The notes beneath the pieces are model-generated. The model was not told the origin of the DNA. It ran no database searches and saw only the letters and a list, made by a program, of their open reading frames with translations. Position numbers and translations under genes: made by a program. Of a stretch of DNA of 54,518 bases, positions 35,672-45,989 are shown piece by piece; position 1 is the first letter of the stretch; the number at the start of each line of letters is the position of its first letter. Source of the stretch: an uncultured Bacteroidota bacterium (GTDB lineage: Bacteria; Bacteroidota; Bacteroidia; Flavobacteriales; Flavobacteriaceae); the NCBI GenBank assembly GCA_902594485.1, contig CACJMJ010000002.1, positions 1 through 54,518 on the forward strand. The letters are read 5' to 3'.

Positions 35672-36091
35672 ATGAAAATAACAATAATTAATGGTCCTAA
35701 TCTTAATCTTCTTGGAACCAGAGAAACTGACATCTATGGCAGTCAAAATTTTGAGTCATATTTAGACTCACTTAAGTCTTTATTTAAAGACGTGGAAATT
35801 GATTATTTTCAGTCAAATGTTGAAGGCGAAATAATTAATTTTATTCAAAAGTCCAAAAATTCTAAGGGCATTATATTAAATGCTGCTGCATATACTCATA
35901 CATCAGTTGGAATTGCAGATGCAGTAAAGTCAATTGACTGCAGAGTCATTGAAGTTCATATTTCAAATACTTATTCAAGAGAGGAATTTAGACACAATTC
36001 ATATCTATCACCAGTTGTAGATGGAATAATAATTGGTTTTGGACTGAATAGTTATAGATTAGCTATTGATAGTATCATTAAAGATGAATAA
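35672..36091 (+). CDS. aroQ: type II 3-dehydroquinate dehydratase
   Basis: ITIINGPNLNLLGTRETDIYG; NAAAYTHTSVGIADA; EVHISN. Confidence 0.96.
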   Translation: MKITIINGPNLNLLGTRETDIYGSQNFESYLDSLKSLFKDVEIDYFQSNVEGEIINFIQKSKNSKGIILNAAAYTHTSVGIADAVKSIDCRVIEVHISNTYSREEFRHNSYLSPVVDGIIIGFGLNSYRLAIDSIIKDE

Positions 36092-37469
36092 CTTCATCAT
36101 AAGCCGCTGCAACTGCTTCCATTAAAGCTTCACTCATTGTTGGGTGAGGGTGAACTGCATTAAGTATCTCCTTACCTGTAGTTTCAAGCTTTCTTCCTAG
36201 AACTGCTTCAGCAATCATATCAGTAACTCCAGCACCAATCATATGGCACCCAAGCCACTCACCATATTTTTCATCAAAAATTACTTTTACAAACCCGTCA
36301 GAATGACCAGAGGCTTGTGCTTTACCAGAGGCAGAAAAAGGAAACTTACCTACTTTTATACCATAACCTTTTTCTATAGCCATTTCTTCAGTTAATCCTA
36401 CTGAGGCTACTTCGGGAGCACAGTATGTACACCCTGGTATATTTTCATAATCAATAGGTTCAACATCATGATTAGCTATTTTTTCAACACATAAAATCCC
36501 CTCAGCAGACGCTACATGAGCAAGTGCTTGACCTGAAGTTACATCTCCAATTGCAAAATACCCAGGGATATTGGTCTTGTAGAATTCATCAACAATAATT
36601 TTATCTTTATCTACAGCAATACCAACTTCTTCTAACCCTATATTGTCTATATTGCTTTTCACACCTACCGCAGAAAGTACTATATCAGCTTCATGTTCAG
36701 AAATTTGACCATCTGATTTAATCTGGACCCTAACACCTTTACCTTTTGTGTCAGAAGAAACAACTTCTGAGTTAGTTAAAATTTCAATTCCAGACTTTTT
36801 AAATGTTTTTTTCAGTTGATTAGAAATATCTTTGTCTTCAACAGGTAAAATCCTATCCATATATTCTACAATCTTTACTTCGGTACCCATTGAGTTATAG
36901 AAGTATGCAAATTCAATCCCTATGGCACCTGATCCAACAATAATTATCTTTTTAGGTTGTTTCTGCAATGTCATTGCTTCCCTGTATCCAATTATCTTTT
37001 TACCATCTTGGGGAATAGATTCAATAACCCTAGACCTACCTCCAGTAGCAATTATTATGTTATCAGCTTCAAAAGTTTCAGTATTACCGTCATTTTCAAC
37101 TAAGACAGCTTTGTTTGGTATAACTTTACCATAACCTGTAATTACATCAATTTTATTTTTTTTCATCAAAAAATTAACTCCTTTACTCATACCTTCAGCT
37201 ACATCTCTACTTCTCTTTACTACAGCATCAAAATCTTTATCAAAATCCTTAATTTTTAAACCATATGTATCAGCTTTCTTTAAATATTCAAAAACTTGTG
37301 CAGATTTAAGTAAAGCTTTCGTAGGTATACATCCCCAATTCAAACAAACTCCCCCAAGACTTTCCTTTTCTACTATTGCAGTTTTTAGTCCTAATTGAGA
37401 TGCTCTTATAGCCGTTACATATCCTCCAGGTCCACTTCCCAGAACAATTAAGTCATATTTCTTACTCAT
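36078..37469 (-). CDS. lpdA: dihydrolipoyl dehydrogenase
   Basis: LIVLGSGPGGYVTAIRASQLG; GGVCLNWGCIPTKALL. Confidence 0.96.
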   Translation of the reverse strand: MSKKYDLIVLGSGPGGYVTAIRASQLGLKTAIVEKESLGGVCLNWGCIPTKALLKSAQVFEYLKKADTYGLKIKDFDKDFDAVVKRSRDVAEGMSKGVNFLMKKNKIDVITGYGKVIPNKAVLVENDGNTETFEADNIIIATGGRSRVIESIPQDGKKIIGYREAMTLQKQPKKIIIVGSGAIGIEFAYFYNSMGTEVKIVEYMDRILPVEDKDISNQLKKTFKKSGIEILTNSEVVSSDTKGKGVRVQIKSDGQISEHEADIVLSAVGVKSNIDNIGLEEVGIAVDKDKIIVDEFYKTNIPGYFAIGDVTSGQALAHVASAEGILCVEKIANHDVEPIDYENIPGCTYCAPEVASVGLTEEMAIEKGYGIKVGKFPFSASGKAQASGHSDGFVKVIFDEKYGEWLGCHMIGAGVTDMIAEAVLGRKLETTGKEILNAVHPHPTMSEALMEAVAAAYDEVIHL

Positions 37470-37953
37470 TTTTATTATTTATAAAATTTATACTTGCAGA
37501 ATTTACACAATACCTCTTACCTGTCGATGTTGGTCCATCATCAAATACATGGCCTTGATGACCCCCGCAATTAGAACATATAATTTCTGTTCTAATCATA
37601 CCTAGACTAGTATCTTTTTTGTAGGTTATAGCACCTGGTAATGCACTCTCGAAGCTTGGCCAACCACAGTCAGACATAAATTTATTATTACTTTTGAAAA
37701 GTGCCTGTCCACACCCTTTACATCGATATACGCCTTCTTCAAAATGCATATTGTAAATACCAGTATGTGGTCTTTCCGTACCTTTATTTCTAAGAATATC
37801 ATATTCTTCGGGAGATAATTCCTCTCTCCATTCTTTGTCTGTTTTGCTCACTTTATAAGTTATTTTTTGTTCTTCAGGTTTTGTGTTTGTTTGACAATTT
37901 AGCATCGAAAGACTAAAAATCAGAACACTAAATAAGTGTATTTTGTTGTACAT
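37462..37953 (-). CDS. msrB: peptide-methionine (R)-S-oxide reductase, putative lipoprotein
   Basis: RCKGCGQALFKSNNKFMSDCGWPSFESA, CSNCGGHQGHVFDDGPTSTGKRYCVNSASI; lipobox-like SMLNC. Confidence 0.95.
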   Translation of the reverse strand: MYNKIHLFSVLIFSLSMLNCQTNTKPEEQKITYKVSKTDKEWREELSPEEYDILRNKGTERPHTGIYNMHFEEGVYRCKGCGQALFKSNNKFMSDCGWPSFESALPGAITYKKDTSLGMIRTEIICSNCGGHQGHVFDDGPTSTGKRYCVNSASINFINNKNE

Positions 37954-38018
37954 CTATTTTTTTGACAAATATATATATCTTTTGATTTATTTGCTTAATT
38001 TGGGAATCATTTAAATTT

Positions 38019-39341
38019 ATGTCTAATAAAAAAACCGATCATCCAAAAGGGAGTAAAAAACTAATTGGAGCTTGGGCTTTGTATGATTGGGCAAACTCAG
38101 TATACTCATTAGTTATTTCATCTGCAATATTTCCAATTTATTATTCACAGTATGTCTTTTCTCAGACAAACTCGGTAGAAATATTAAATCTTGATATCAA
38201 CAAAGATACACTGATAAGCTCTGTATCTGCTCTCTCTTTCTTATTAATTGCATTTTTATCTCCTCTATTAAGTGGGATAGCTGACTTTATTGGGAATAAA
38301 AAAATATTTATGAAGTTTTTTGTTTACATGGGTTCTCTCTCATGTATTGGTTTATACTGGTTTGAACTGGAAACAATAGAGATTAGTTTACTCTTTTATA
38401 CACTAGGCCTAATTGGATTCTGGGGAAGCCTGGTTTATTATAATTCATACCTAACAGATATAACATATCCAAATCAAACCAATAAGGTAAGTGCTAAGGG
38501 TTATACAATGGGTTACATTGGTAGTGTAATACTTTTATTGATTAATCTTATTATGATTAATTTCTATGAAACTTTTGGATTTGAATCAGAAATAGCTGCT
38601 ATGAAATCTTCATTTGCAATAGTTGGTATATGGTGGCTTGCATTTAGTCAATATTCTTTCTATCACTTGCCAAGTGGAAACAAAGGTGTTAAAGTTCCAA
38701 AAAATATTATTTGGAATGGCTTTAAAGAATTAAAAGGAGTTTACAAATTTATTAGAACTAGTAAGAGATTTACTAGATTCTTACTAGCATTTTTTATCTT
38801 TTCTTTTTCATTACAAACAGTACTCTATATAGCATCATATTTTGGTGTAAGTGAAATTGAATGGACTAGTTCATCTGAACAGACATCAGGTCTTATTATA
38901 AGCATTCTACTTATCCAGATTGTAGCCATTGGAGGTGCATATTTTTTTACAAAAATGGCACAGAAATATGGTAATATTTTAGTCTTAACCTTTGCAATAT
39001 TTCTGTGGGGAGCAGTTTGTCTCTATGCATATTTTATAAAGACACCTATTCAGTTTTATATGATTGCTGGTCTTGTTGGACTGCTGATGGGAGGCACTCA
39101 ACCAGTTGCTAGAGCTACATATTCATTATTTATACCTGAAACAAAGGATACTACATCTTTTTTTAGTTTTTATGATGTTACAGAAAAAATTGGAATTGTC
39201 TTTGGTATGATCTTCTATGCCGCTGCTGCTCAGATTACAGGTTCAGTTAGATTCTCTGTTATAATTTTCATGTTCTTCTTCTTCATGGGTGCTCTTCTAT
39301 TAACTAGAGTTCCAAGAATTGATAAAAATAAGTTGGCATAG
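38019..39341 (+). CDS. MFS transporter (UMF1/Atg22-like)
   Basis: WALYDWANSVYSLVISSAIFPIYY and 12-TM-like profile. Confidence 0.88.
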   Translation: MSNKKTDHPKGSKKLIGAWALYDWANSVYSLVISSAIFPIYYSQYVFSQTNSVEILNLDINKDTLISSVSALSFLLIAFLSPLLSGIADFIGNKKIFMKFFVYMGSLSCIGLYWFELETIEISLLFYTLGLIGFWGSLVYYNSYLTDITYPNQTNKVSAKGYTMGYIGSVILLLINLIMINFYETFGFESEIAAMKSSFAIVGIWWLAFSQYSFYHLPSGNKGVKVPKNIIWNGFKELKGVYKFIRTSKRFTRFLLAFFIFSFSLQTVLYIASYFGVSEIEWTSSSEQTSGLIISILLIQIVAIGGAYFFTKMAQKYGNILVLTFAIFLWGAVCLYAYFIKTPIQFYMIAGLVGLLMGGTQPVARATYSLFIPETKDTTSFFSFYDVTEKIGIVFGMIFYAAAAQITGSVRFSVIIFMFFFFMGALLLTRVPRIDKNKLA

Positions 39342-39432
39342 CTTTTGACCTTATTTAAGTGTCATTTAAATCATAAAAACAAATACATGTTATTCTTATG
39401 ATATTATGACAAAATGGCTTAAAATAAATTAA

Positions 39433-41883
39433 ATGAGTTTAATATTCAATAATATAGACAAAATGTCATTTGATGATCTAGGTGAGGAATCTGAGTTTAT
39501 CCCACTAATGACATCCGAAGATGAAGAAGCTTTAGAAAAAGAAAATCTTCCAGAGGTTTTACCAATACTACCATTAACAAACACAGTTCTATTCCCAGGT
39601 GTTGTAATCCCAATAAATGCTGGTAGAGATAAGTCAATTAAGCTTATTAATGATGCTAATAAGTCCAATAAGCTAATTGGTGTAATTGCTCAAAAAGATA
39701 TTAAAATTGAGAATCCATCAATCGAAAACATATTCAACATAGGAACAGTAGCCAAAATACTAAGAGTTTTAAAAATGCCTGATGGTAATACAACCGTAAT
39801 CATTCAAGGTAAGAAAAGGTTCAAAATTAAATCAGTAGTTAAAACAGACCCCTATATTCAGGCAACCATAAATTCTATAACTGATAAGAATAATAAAAAA
39901 TCAAATAGTAAATTTACGGCAACAATTGATGCGATTAAAGATATTGCACTAAAGATTATTAAGGAGAACCCCAATATTCCTTCTGAAGCCTCGTTTGCTA
40001 TCAAAAATATTCACAGTCCGGCTTTTCTAATAAACTTTGTTTGTTCAAACATGAACATAACAGTAAAAGATAAACAAGATTTGCTTTCAAGCTTAAATAT
40101 TGAAAACAGAGCGCTGAAGTGTTTAAAATTTCTAAATGTTGAATATGAAAAGCTTGCCCTTAAAAATGATATTCAGTCTAAAGTAAGAAATGACTTAGAT
40201 CAGCAACAACGTGAGTATTATCTTCAGCAACAAATGAAAACAATACAGGAAGAACTTGGAGAAAACTCATATCAAGAAGATATTCAAGAACTAATTAATA
40301 AGGCAAAGGATAAAAATTGGAGTCAAGATATTAAATCTCATTTTGAGAAAGAATTATCTAAGCTAAAAAGAATGAACTCTCAAGTGGCAGAATACTCTGT
40401 TCAGCGAAATTATCTTGATTTAATCGTTGATCTTCCATGGGAAAATTATTCAGAAGATAATTTTGATCTTGACAAAGCACAAAAAATATTAGATAAAGAT
40501 CATTTTGGGTTGGATGATGTTAAGAAAAGAATTATTGAATACTTAGCTGTACTGAAATTGAGAAGTGATATGAAATCTCCAATCCTATGTCTATATGGTC
40601 CTCCAGGTGTTGGAAAAACATCACTAGGTAAATCAATAGCAAAGTCTATAAATAGAGAATATGTTAGAGTCTCTTTAGGAGGCCTTAGAGATGAGGCAGA
40701 GATTAGAGGTCATAGAAAGACTTATATTGGAGCAATGCCTGGAAGGATAATTCAAAGTATTCGAAAATCAGGTACATCTAATCCAGTTTTTGTCCTAGAC
40801 GAGATAGATAAAATATCAAGTGGGGCTCAAGGTGATCCAAGTTCTGCTCTTTTAGAACTTCTTGACCCAGAGCAAAATAACTCATTCCATGATAATTTTC
40901 TTGAAGTTGGATATGATTTATCAAAGGTTATGTTCATTGCTACTGCAAATAATTTATCTTCAATGCATCCAGCACTTTTAGACAGAATGGAGTTAATAAA
41001 TGTATCTGGTTATACTACTGAGGAAAAAGTCTCAATTGCTTCAAAGTTCCTTATCAAAAAACAGCTTACAGAACATGGTATGAAGTTGAATGACTTTAAA
41101 ATATCATCTAATGTTTTAAAAGACATAATCAGTGATTATACAAGAGAATCTGGTGTGCGTAATTTAGAAAAGCAAATTGCTAAATTAATCAGAAATAGGG
41201 CTAAAAATATAGTATCTAATTCTAAGCTTAATAACTCAAAAGATGAAAATTTTCTCAAAGATGTTCTTGGTCCAAAAAAGTTTTTTAGAGACAAATACGA
41301 AAATAATACTGTAGCAGGAGTAGTAACAGGACTAGCATGGACATCTGTTGGTGGTGAAATATTATTTATTGAATCATCAATATCTGAAGGAAAAGGAAAT
41401 CTCTCCATAACTGGAAATCTAGGTAAAATAATGAAAGAGTCTGCAATTATTGCACTAGAATACATAAAGTCAAATCAAAATGAATTAGGAATTGAAAAAG
41501 AACTTGACTACTCCAAATACAATATTCATATCCATGTACCAGAAGGAGCTACTCCTAAAGATGGACCAAGTGCTGGTATTACAATTCTAACGTCACTGGT
41601 GTCACTGTTCACTCAAAAAAGAGTTAAAAAGAGTATTGCTATGACTGGAGAGATTACTTTAAGAGGTAAGGTTCTGCCTGTGGGTGGCATAAAAGAAAAG
41701 ATTCTTGCAGCAAAAAGAGCAAATATTAAAGAAATTATTTTAAGTTCATATAATAAAAAAGATATTCAAGAGATAAATCCTAAATATCTTAAAGGACTTA
41801 AATTTATTTATATTGATTCAATGAAAGATGTTATTTCAAATGCTATAATAAATCGAAAAGTTATTAACCCTAAGTTAATTTGA
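39433..41883 (+). CDS. lon: ATP-dependent endopeptidase Lon (start at 39433 or 39463)
   Basis: LPILPLTNTVLFPGVVIPINAGRDKSIKLI; GPPGVGKTSLGKSIAKS; PKDGPSAGIT catalytic Ser. Confidence 0.98.
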   Translation: MSLIFNNIDKMSFDDLGEESEFIPLMTSEDEEALEKENLPEVLPILPLTNTVLFPGVVIPINAGRDKSIKLINDANKSNKLIGVIAQKDIKIENPSIENIFNIGTVAKILRVLKMPDGNTTVIIQGKKRFKIKSVVKTDPYIQATINSITDKNNKKSNSKFTATIDAIKDIALKIIKENPNIPSEASFAIKNIHSPAFLINFVCSNMNITVKDKQDLLSSLNIENRALKCLKFLNVEYEKLALKNDIQSKVRNDLDQQQREYYLQQQMKTIQEELGENSYQEDIQELINKAKDKNWSQDIKSHFEKELSKLKRMNSQVAEYSVQRNYLDLIVDLPWENYSEDNFDLDKAQKILDKDHFGLDDVKKRIIEYLAVLKLRSDMKSPILCLYGPPGVGKTSLGKSIAKSINREYVRVSLGGLRDEAEIRGHRKTYIGAMPGRIIQSIRKSGTSNPVFVLDEIDKISSGAQGDPSSALLELLDPEQNNSFHDNFLEVGYDLSKVMFIATANNLSSMHPALLDRMELINVSGYTTEEKVSIASKFLIKKQLTEHGMKLNDFKISSNVLKDIISDYTRESGVRNLEKQIAKLIRNRAKNIVSNSKLNNSKDENFLKDVLGPKKFFRDKYENNTVAGVVTGLAWTSVGGEILFIESSISEGKGNLSITGNLGKIMKESAIIALEYIKSNQNELGIEKELDYSKYNIHIHVPEGATPKDGPSAGITILTSLVSLFTQKRVKKSIAMTGEITLRGKVLPVGGIKEKILAAKRANIKEIILSSYNKKDIQEINPKYLKGLKFIYIDSMKDVISNAIINRKVINPKLI

Positions 41884-41884
41884 T

Positions 41885-42541
41885 TTGGATAAATTAATTA
41901 TTGCTATTGATGGCCAAGCATCAACGGGTAAAAGTACTCAAGCAAAGAAAATAGCTGATTATTTAGGTTTTAATTATAGGGATTCTGGAGCATATTACAG
42001 AGCTATTACCCTCTACCTTTTAAATAGCAATGTAAAACACAATTTAAAAATTTCACAAGAAATCTTAAATCAAATTAGTATCAAGCAAGATTATAATGAA
42101 GGGCATTTTAGAATTTTCCTTAATGATAATGATGTCACAAATAAAATAAGAGGCCACAAGGTATCTTTAAGCGTTAGTAACTATGCAAAAAAACCAGAAA
42201 TTAGAAAGTTTGTATTTGATCAACTTAGAAATTCAGCTGAGTCAAACTCTTTAGTGGTTGATGGAAGAGATATTGGTACTGTTGTGTTTCCTGATGCCGA
42301 TTATAAATTTTTCTTAATTGCTGAGCCAAGAATTAGAGCTGAAAGAAGGCATAAACAAATAGATGATGATTCTGTTAAAGTTGATATAATTGAAGAAGAG
42401 ATTAAAATTAGAGATAAAACTGACTCAACAAGAGAAATTGCTCCATTAAGAAAAGCCGATGATGCTTTTAAAATAGATGTATCAGACCTGACAATTAATG
42501 AAGTTTTCAATAAAATACTTCAAAAAATTAAATCTGATTAG
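41885..42541 (+). CDS. cmk: cytidylate kinase (TTG start)
   Basis: IIAIDGQASTGKSTQAKKIADYLGFNYRDSGAYYRA. Confidence 0.95.
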   Translation: MDKLIIAIDGQASTGKSTQAKKIADYLGFNYRDSGAYYRAITLYLLNSNVKHNLKISQEILNQISIKQDYNEGHFRIFLNDNDVTNKIRGHKVSLSVSNYAKKPEIRKFVFDQLRNSAESNSLVVDGRDIGTVVFPDADYKFFLIAEPRIRAERRHKQIDDDSVKVDIIEEEIKIRDKTDSTREIAPLRKADDAFKIDVSDLTINEVFNKILQKIKSD

Positions 42542-42559
42542 ATAAAAAACTAATCTTAT

Positions 42560-42590
42560 TTTGCCAATAACTTAATTAATTATATTTTTG
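42560..42590 (+). promoter_or_regulatory. Bacteroidota-type promoter (TTTG-N19-TATTTTTG) for rpsA
   Basis: TTTG at 42560-42563 and TATTTTTG (TANNTTTG) at 42583-42590, 6 nt before ATG 42597. Confidence 0.65.
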
Positions 42591-42596
42591 CGCTCT

Positions 42597-44426
42597 ATGA
42601 GTGAAGAAAATACTGTGAATACTAATATTGAGGAGTCTGAAAAACCAAAGAAAGCTACTACAAAGAAAGCTACTACAAAGAAAGCTACTACAAAGAAAGC
42701 TACTACAAAAAAGACTTCAACTAAAAAAGCTGAACCTCAAGATGATTTTCTTTCAAGCTTCAATTGGCACCAATATCAAGAAGGAATTGACGAGCTTGAT
42801 GAAAAACAAATTAAAGAATTTGAAAAACTTGTTGAGAAAAATTTTGTTGATACATCAGATGACAACATAATTCATGGTGAAGTAATTCATCTAACGGAAA
42901 AAGACGTTATTATCGATATAAATGCAAAATCTGAAGGTGTTATTTCAAAAAACGAATTTAGATACAATCCAGATTTAAAAATTGGTGATAAGGTTGAAGT
43001 AATAGTTGATACCAGAGAAGACAAATCAGGACAGTTAGTTCTTTCTCACAGAAAAGCAAGAGTTATAAAAGCATGGGACAGAGTTAATGATGCTCATGAC
43101 AAAAATGAAGTTGTTCAAGGTTTTGTTAAGTGCAGAACTAAAGGGGGTATGATTGTTGATGTATTTGGCATTGAAGCTTTTCTACCTGGTTCTCAAATTG
43201 ATGTTAAACCAATAAGAGACTATGACCAGTACACTAACAAAAACATGGATTTTAAAGTTGTTAAAATAAATCATGAATTTAAGAATGTAGTTGTATCACA
43301 CAAAGCATTAATTGAGGCTGACATCGAAGAACAAAAGAAAGGTATCATAAGTCAACTTGAGAAAGGTCAAGTTCTTGAAGGGTCTGTAAAAAATATGACT
43401 TCTTATGGTGTTTTTATTGATTTAGGTGGTGTTGATGGTCTGATTCATATCACAGATTTATCTTGGAGTAGAATAAATCATCCAAGTGAAATCCTTGAGC
43501 TTGATCAAACTATTAAAGTTGTAATACTTGATTTTGATGATGACAAATCAAAAATTCAACTTGGTTTAAAACAATTGACTGATCACCCATGGGATAAATT
43601 AGGAGATGATGTCAAAGAAGGGTCTAAAGTCACTGGAAAAGTTGTTGTAATAGCTGACTACGGAGCCTTTATTGAAATTGATGAGGGTATTGAAGGTCTT
43701 GTTCATGTATCTGAGATGTCTTGGTCTACCCATCTTAGAAGTGCTCAAGATTTTGTGAATGTTGGAGATAATATTGAGGCTGTTGTCTTAAGTTTAGATA
43801 GAGAGTCAAGAAAGATGTCACTTGGTATGAAGCAATTATCAGAGGATCCATGGACTGATATAACTAAGAAGTTCCCTATTGGATCTAAACATAAAGGATC
43901 AGTTAGAAATTTTACAAACTTTGGAGTATTTATTGAATTAGAGGAGGGGATAGATGGACTTATTTATATATCTGATTTATCATGGACAAAAAAAATAAAA
44001 CATCCTTCAGAATTTCTATCATTAGAGGATAAAATAGATGTTATTATTTTAGATTTAGATGTTGAAGGAAGGAAATTGAGTTTAGGACATAAGCAGACAA
44101 AAGATAATCCTTGGGATCTATATGAAAAGGACTTTGCAGTTGACACTATTCATAAATCAGAAGTTTCTGAAGTAATTGATAAAGGTGCAATAATTAACTT
44201 TAATGATGATATCTCTGCATTTTGTCCTCAAAGACATCTAGACAAAGCCGATGGTTCTAAACTTATAAAAGGTGAAACTGCAGAATTTAAAGTCATTGAA
44301 TTTAGTAAAGAGTTTAAGCGAGTTGTTGTTTCGCATATACAGACTCATAGTAGCGATGTTCCGCCTGACGAATCTGAAAATGATAAAGTAAAGGATAAAA
44401 AATCCAAAAAAAAAGATGAAGAGTAA
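42597..44426 (+). CDS. rpsA: 30S ribosomal protein S1
   Basis: Multiple S1 repeats (GMIVDVFGIEAFLPGSQID, YGVFIDLGGVDGLIHITDLSW, ...); ATG at 42597 preferred to 42588. Confidence 0.97.
   Translation: MSEENTVNTNIEESEKPKKATTKKATTKKATTKKATTKKTSTKKAEPQDDFLSSFNWHQYQEGIDELDEKQIKEFEKLVEKNFVDTSDDNIIHGEVIHLTEKDVIIDINAKSEGVISKNEFRYNPDLKIGDKVEVIVDTREDKSGQLVLSHRKARVIKAWDRVNDAHDKNEVVQGFVKCRTKGGMIVDVFGIEAFLPGSQIDVKPIRDYDQYTNKNMDFKVVKINHEFKNVVVSHKALIEADIEEQKKGIISQLEKGQVLEGSVKNMTSYGVFIDLGGVDGLIHITDLSWSRINHPSEILELDQTIKVVILDFDDDKSKIQLGLKQLTDHPWDKLGDDVKEGSKVTGKVVVIADYGAFIEIDEGIEGLVHVSEMSWSTHLRSAQDFVNVGDNIEAVVLSLDRESRKMSLGMKQLSEDPWTDITKKFPIGSKHKGSVRNFTNFGVFIELEEGIDGLIYISDLSWTKKIKHPSEFLSLEDKIDVIILDLDVEGRKLSLGHKQTKDNPWDLYEKDFAVDTIHKSEVSEVIDKGAIINFNDDISAFCPQRHLDKADGSKLIKGETAEFKVIEFSKEFKRVVVSHIQTHSSDVPPDESENDKVKDKKSKKKDEE
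42647..42706 (+). repeat. 4 perfect tandem copies of 15-bp AAAGAAAGCTACTAC inside rpsA, encoding (KKATT)n
   Basis: Direct reading; followed by a degenerate fifth unit. Confidence 0.98.
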
Positions 44427-44430
44427 ACTT

Positions 44431-44459
44431 AAATCCTCAATTATTTGAGGATTTTTTTT
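44431..44459 (+). terminator. intrinsic terminator downstream of rpsA
   Basis: Perfect 10-bp stem AAATCCTCAA-TTAT-TTGAGGATTT followed by a T tract. Confidence 0.93.
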
Positions 44460-44485
44460 GTTTAAAACTTAAAACTTAAAATTCA

Positions 44486-44493
44486 TATTTTTG
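44486..44493 (+). promoter_or_regulatory. candidate -7 box TATTTTTG upstream of pyrR
   Basis: Matches TANNTTTG, 15 nt upstream of ATG 44509; no well-spaced -33 element. Confidence 0.45.
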
Positions 44494-44508
44494 TAGTAAT
44501 TAGTAATC

Positions 44509-45045
44509 ATGCCAAAAAAAGTTCTTCTAGACTCAAAAAAAATAGATATTATTCTAAATAGACTTGTATGTCAATTAGTTGAAAATCATAAGGACTTTAA
44601 TAATACTGTCCTAATAGGATTACAACCTAGAGGTGCCTTTTTGATTGATAAGATTTTAGAAATATTTAATAATGAATATCCTAAAATCGATATTAAAAGT
44701 GGTATTCTAGATTTTACTTTTTTTAGAGATGATTTTAGGAGATCTGAGAAAACTCTTTCAGCAAGTTCAACCCAAATAAACTTTTCAGTTGAAAATAAAA
44801 ATGTTGTCTTGATAGATGATGTTCTATTTACAGGTAGAAGCATTAAAGCTGCTATGTCATCAATGGATTCATATGGAAGACCTAATTCAATTGAGTTACT
44901 GGTATTAATTGACAGAAGATATAAAAGGGAAATACCAATTGAGGCTAATTATTGTGGAGCAAAAATTGATACTTTCAAAGGAGATAGAGTCAATGTAGTA
45001 TGGGGTAAAAATTCCAAGGATAATATAATATATATTGAAAACTAA
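44509..45045 (+). CDS. pyrR: PyrR-like phosphoribosyltransferase / pyr operon regulator
   Basis: NVVLIDDVLFTGRSIKAAMSSM PRPP motif; immediately upstream of pyrB. Confidence 0.92.
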   Translation: MPKKVLLDSKKIDIILNRLVCQLVENHKDFNNTVLIGLQPRGAFLIDKILEIFNNEYPKIDIKSGILDFTFFRDDFRRSEKTLSASSTQINFSVENKNVVLIDDVLFTGRSIKAAMSSMDSYGRPNSIELLVLIDRRYKREIPIEANYCGAKIDTFKGDRVNVVWGKNSKDNIIYIEN

Positions 45046-45989
45046 TGGATAAACTAAGTGTAGATAATCTTTTAGGCATTAAATCTCTTAAAAAGTCAGA
45101 TATTAACCTAATATTTAAGACTGCTATACATTTTAAAGAGGTAATTAATAGACCAATAAAGAAAGTACCTACTCTTAGAGATATTACAATTGCTAATTTA
45201 TTTTTTGAAAATAGTACTAGAACTAAAATATCTTTTGAATTAGCTCAAAAAAGATTAGGAGCAGATGTTGTAAACTTTTCAAGTTCATCTTCATCAGTTA
45301 AGAAAGGAGAATCTTTAACTGATACAGTTAATAATATACTTGCTATGAAAGTGGATATGATTGTTTTAAGACACCCAAACCCTGGATCTCCATTACTGTT
45401 GTCTAAAAATACTAATTCGTGTATTATAAATGCAGGAGATGGTTCCCATGAACATCCAACTCAAGCTTTATTAGATTGTTTTTCATTAACTGAGCATTTA
45501 GGTGATCTAAAAGATAAAAACATACTAATCGTTGGAGATATTCTCCATTCTCGAGTTGCTCTATCAAATATATATGCACTTAATCTTTTAGGAGCAAATA
45601 TTAAAATATCATGTCCTTTAAGTTTGATACCAAGAGAAATTGAGAGTCTTAATGTATCAATTGAGACAGATATAATAAAAGCCTTGAAGTGGTGTGATGC
45701 AGTTAATGTTTTAAGAGTTCAAAAGGAAAGAATGGAAAAATCTTATTTTCCAAATGATAGAGAATATTCAATGTTATATGGACTTGACACTACAAAAATA
45801 AATAATATAAAAAAAGATATCTTAATTCTTCACCCTGGACCAATTAATAGAGGTGTAGAAATTACCTCTGAAATTGTAGAATCAAATAATTCAATTATTT
45901 TAGATCAAGTAGAAAATGGTGTAGCCATAAGGATGGCTGTTATTTATTTACTAGCATCGAAGATGAATTTTTCAATAAGTGAACAATGA
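45045..45989 (+). CDS. pyrB: aspartate carbamoyltransferase catalytic subunit
   Basis: FFENSTRTKISFELAQKRLGADVVNFSSS; GDGSHEHPTQALLD. Confidence 0.97.
   Translation: MDKLSVDNLLGIKSLKKSDINLIFKTAIHFKEVINRPIKKVPTLRDITIANLFFENSTRTKISFELAQKRLGADVVNFSSSSSSVKKGESLTDTVNNILAMKVDMIVLRHPNPGSPLLLSKNTNSCIINAGDGSHEHPTQALLDCFSLTEHLGDLKDKNILIVGDILHSRVALSNIYALNLLGANIKISCPLSLIPREIESLNVSIETDIIKALKWCDAVNVLRVQKERMEKSYFPNDREYSMLYGLDTTKINNIKKDILILHPGPINRGVEITSEIVESNNSIILDQVENGVAIRMAVIYLLASKMNFSISEQ

Noticed and set aside
42647-42706. Tandem repeats as a CRISPR-like array
   Set aside because: 15-bp contiguous units without spacers, in frame inside rpsA.
42628-42870. Alternative-frame ORF (RKLLQRKLLQ repeats) within rpsA
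   Set aside because: Out-of-frame reading of the same 15-bp tandem repeat that encodes KKATT in S1.
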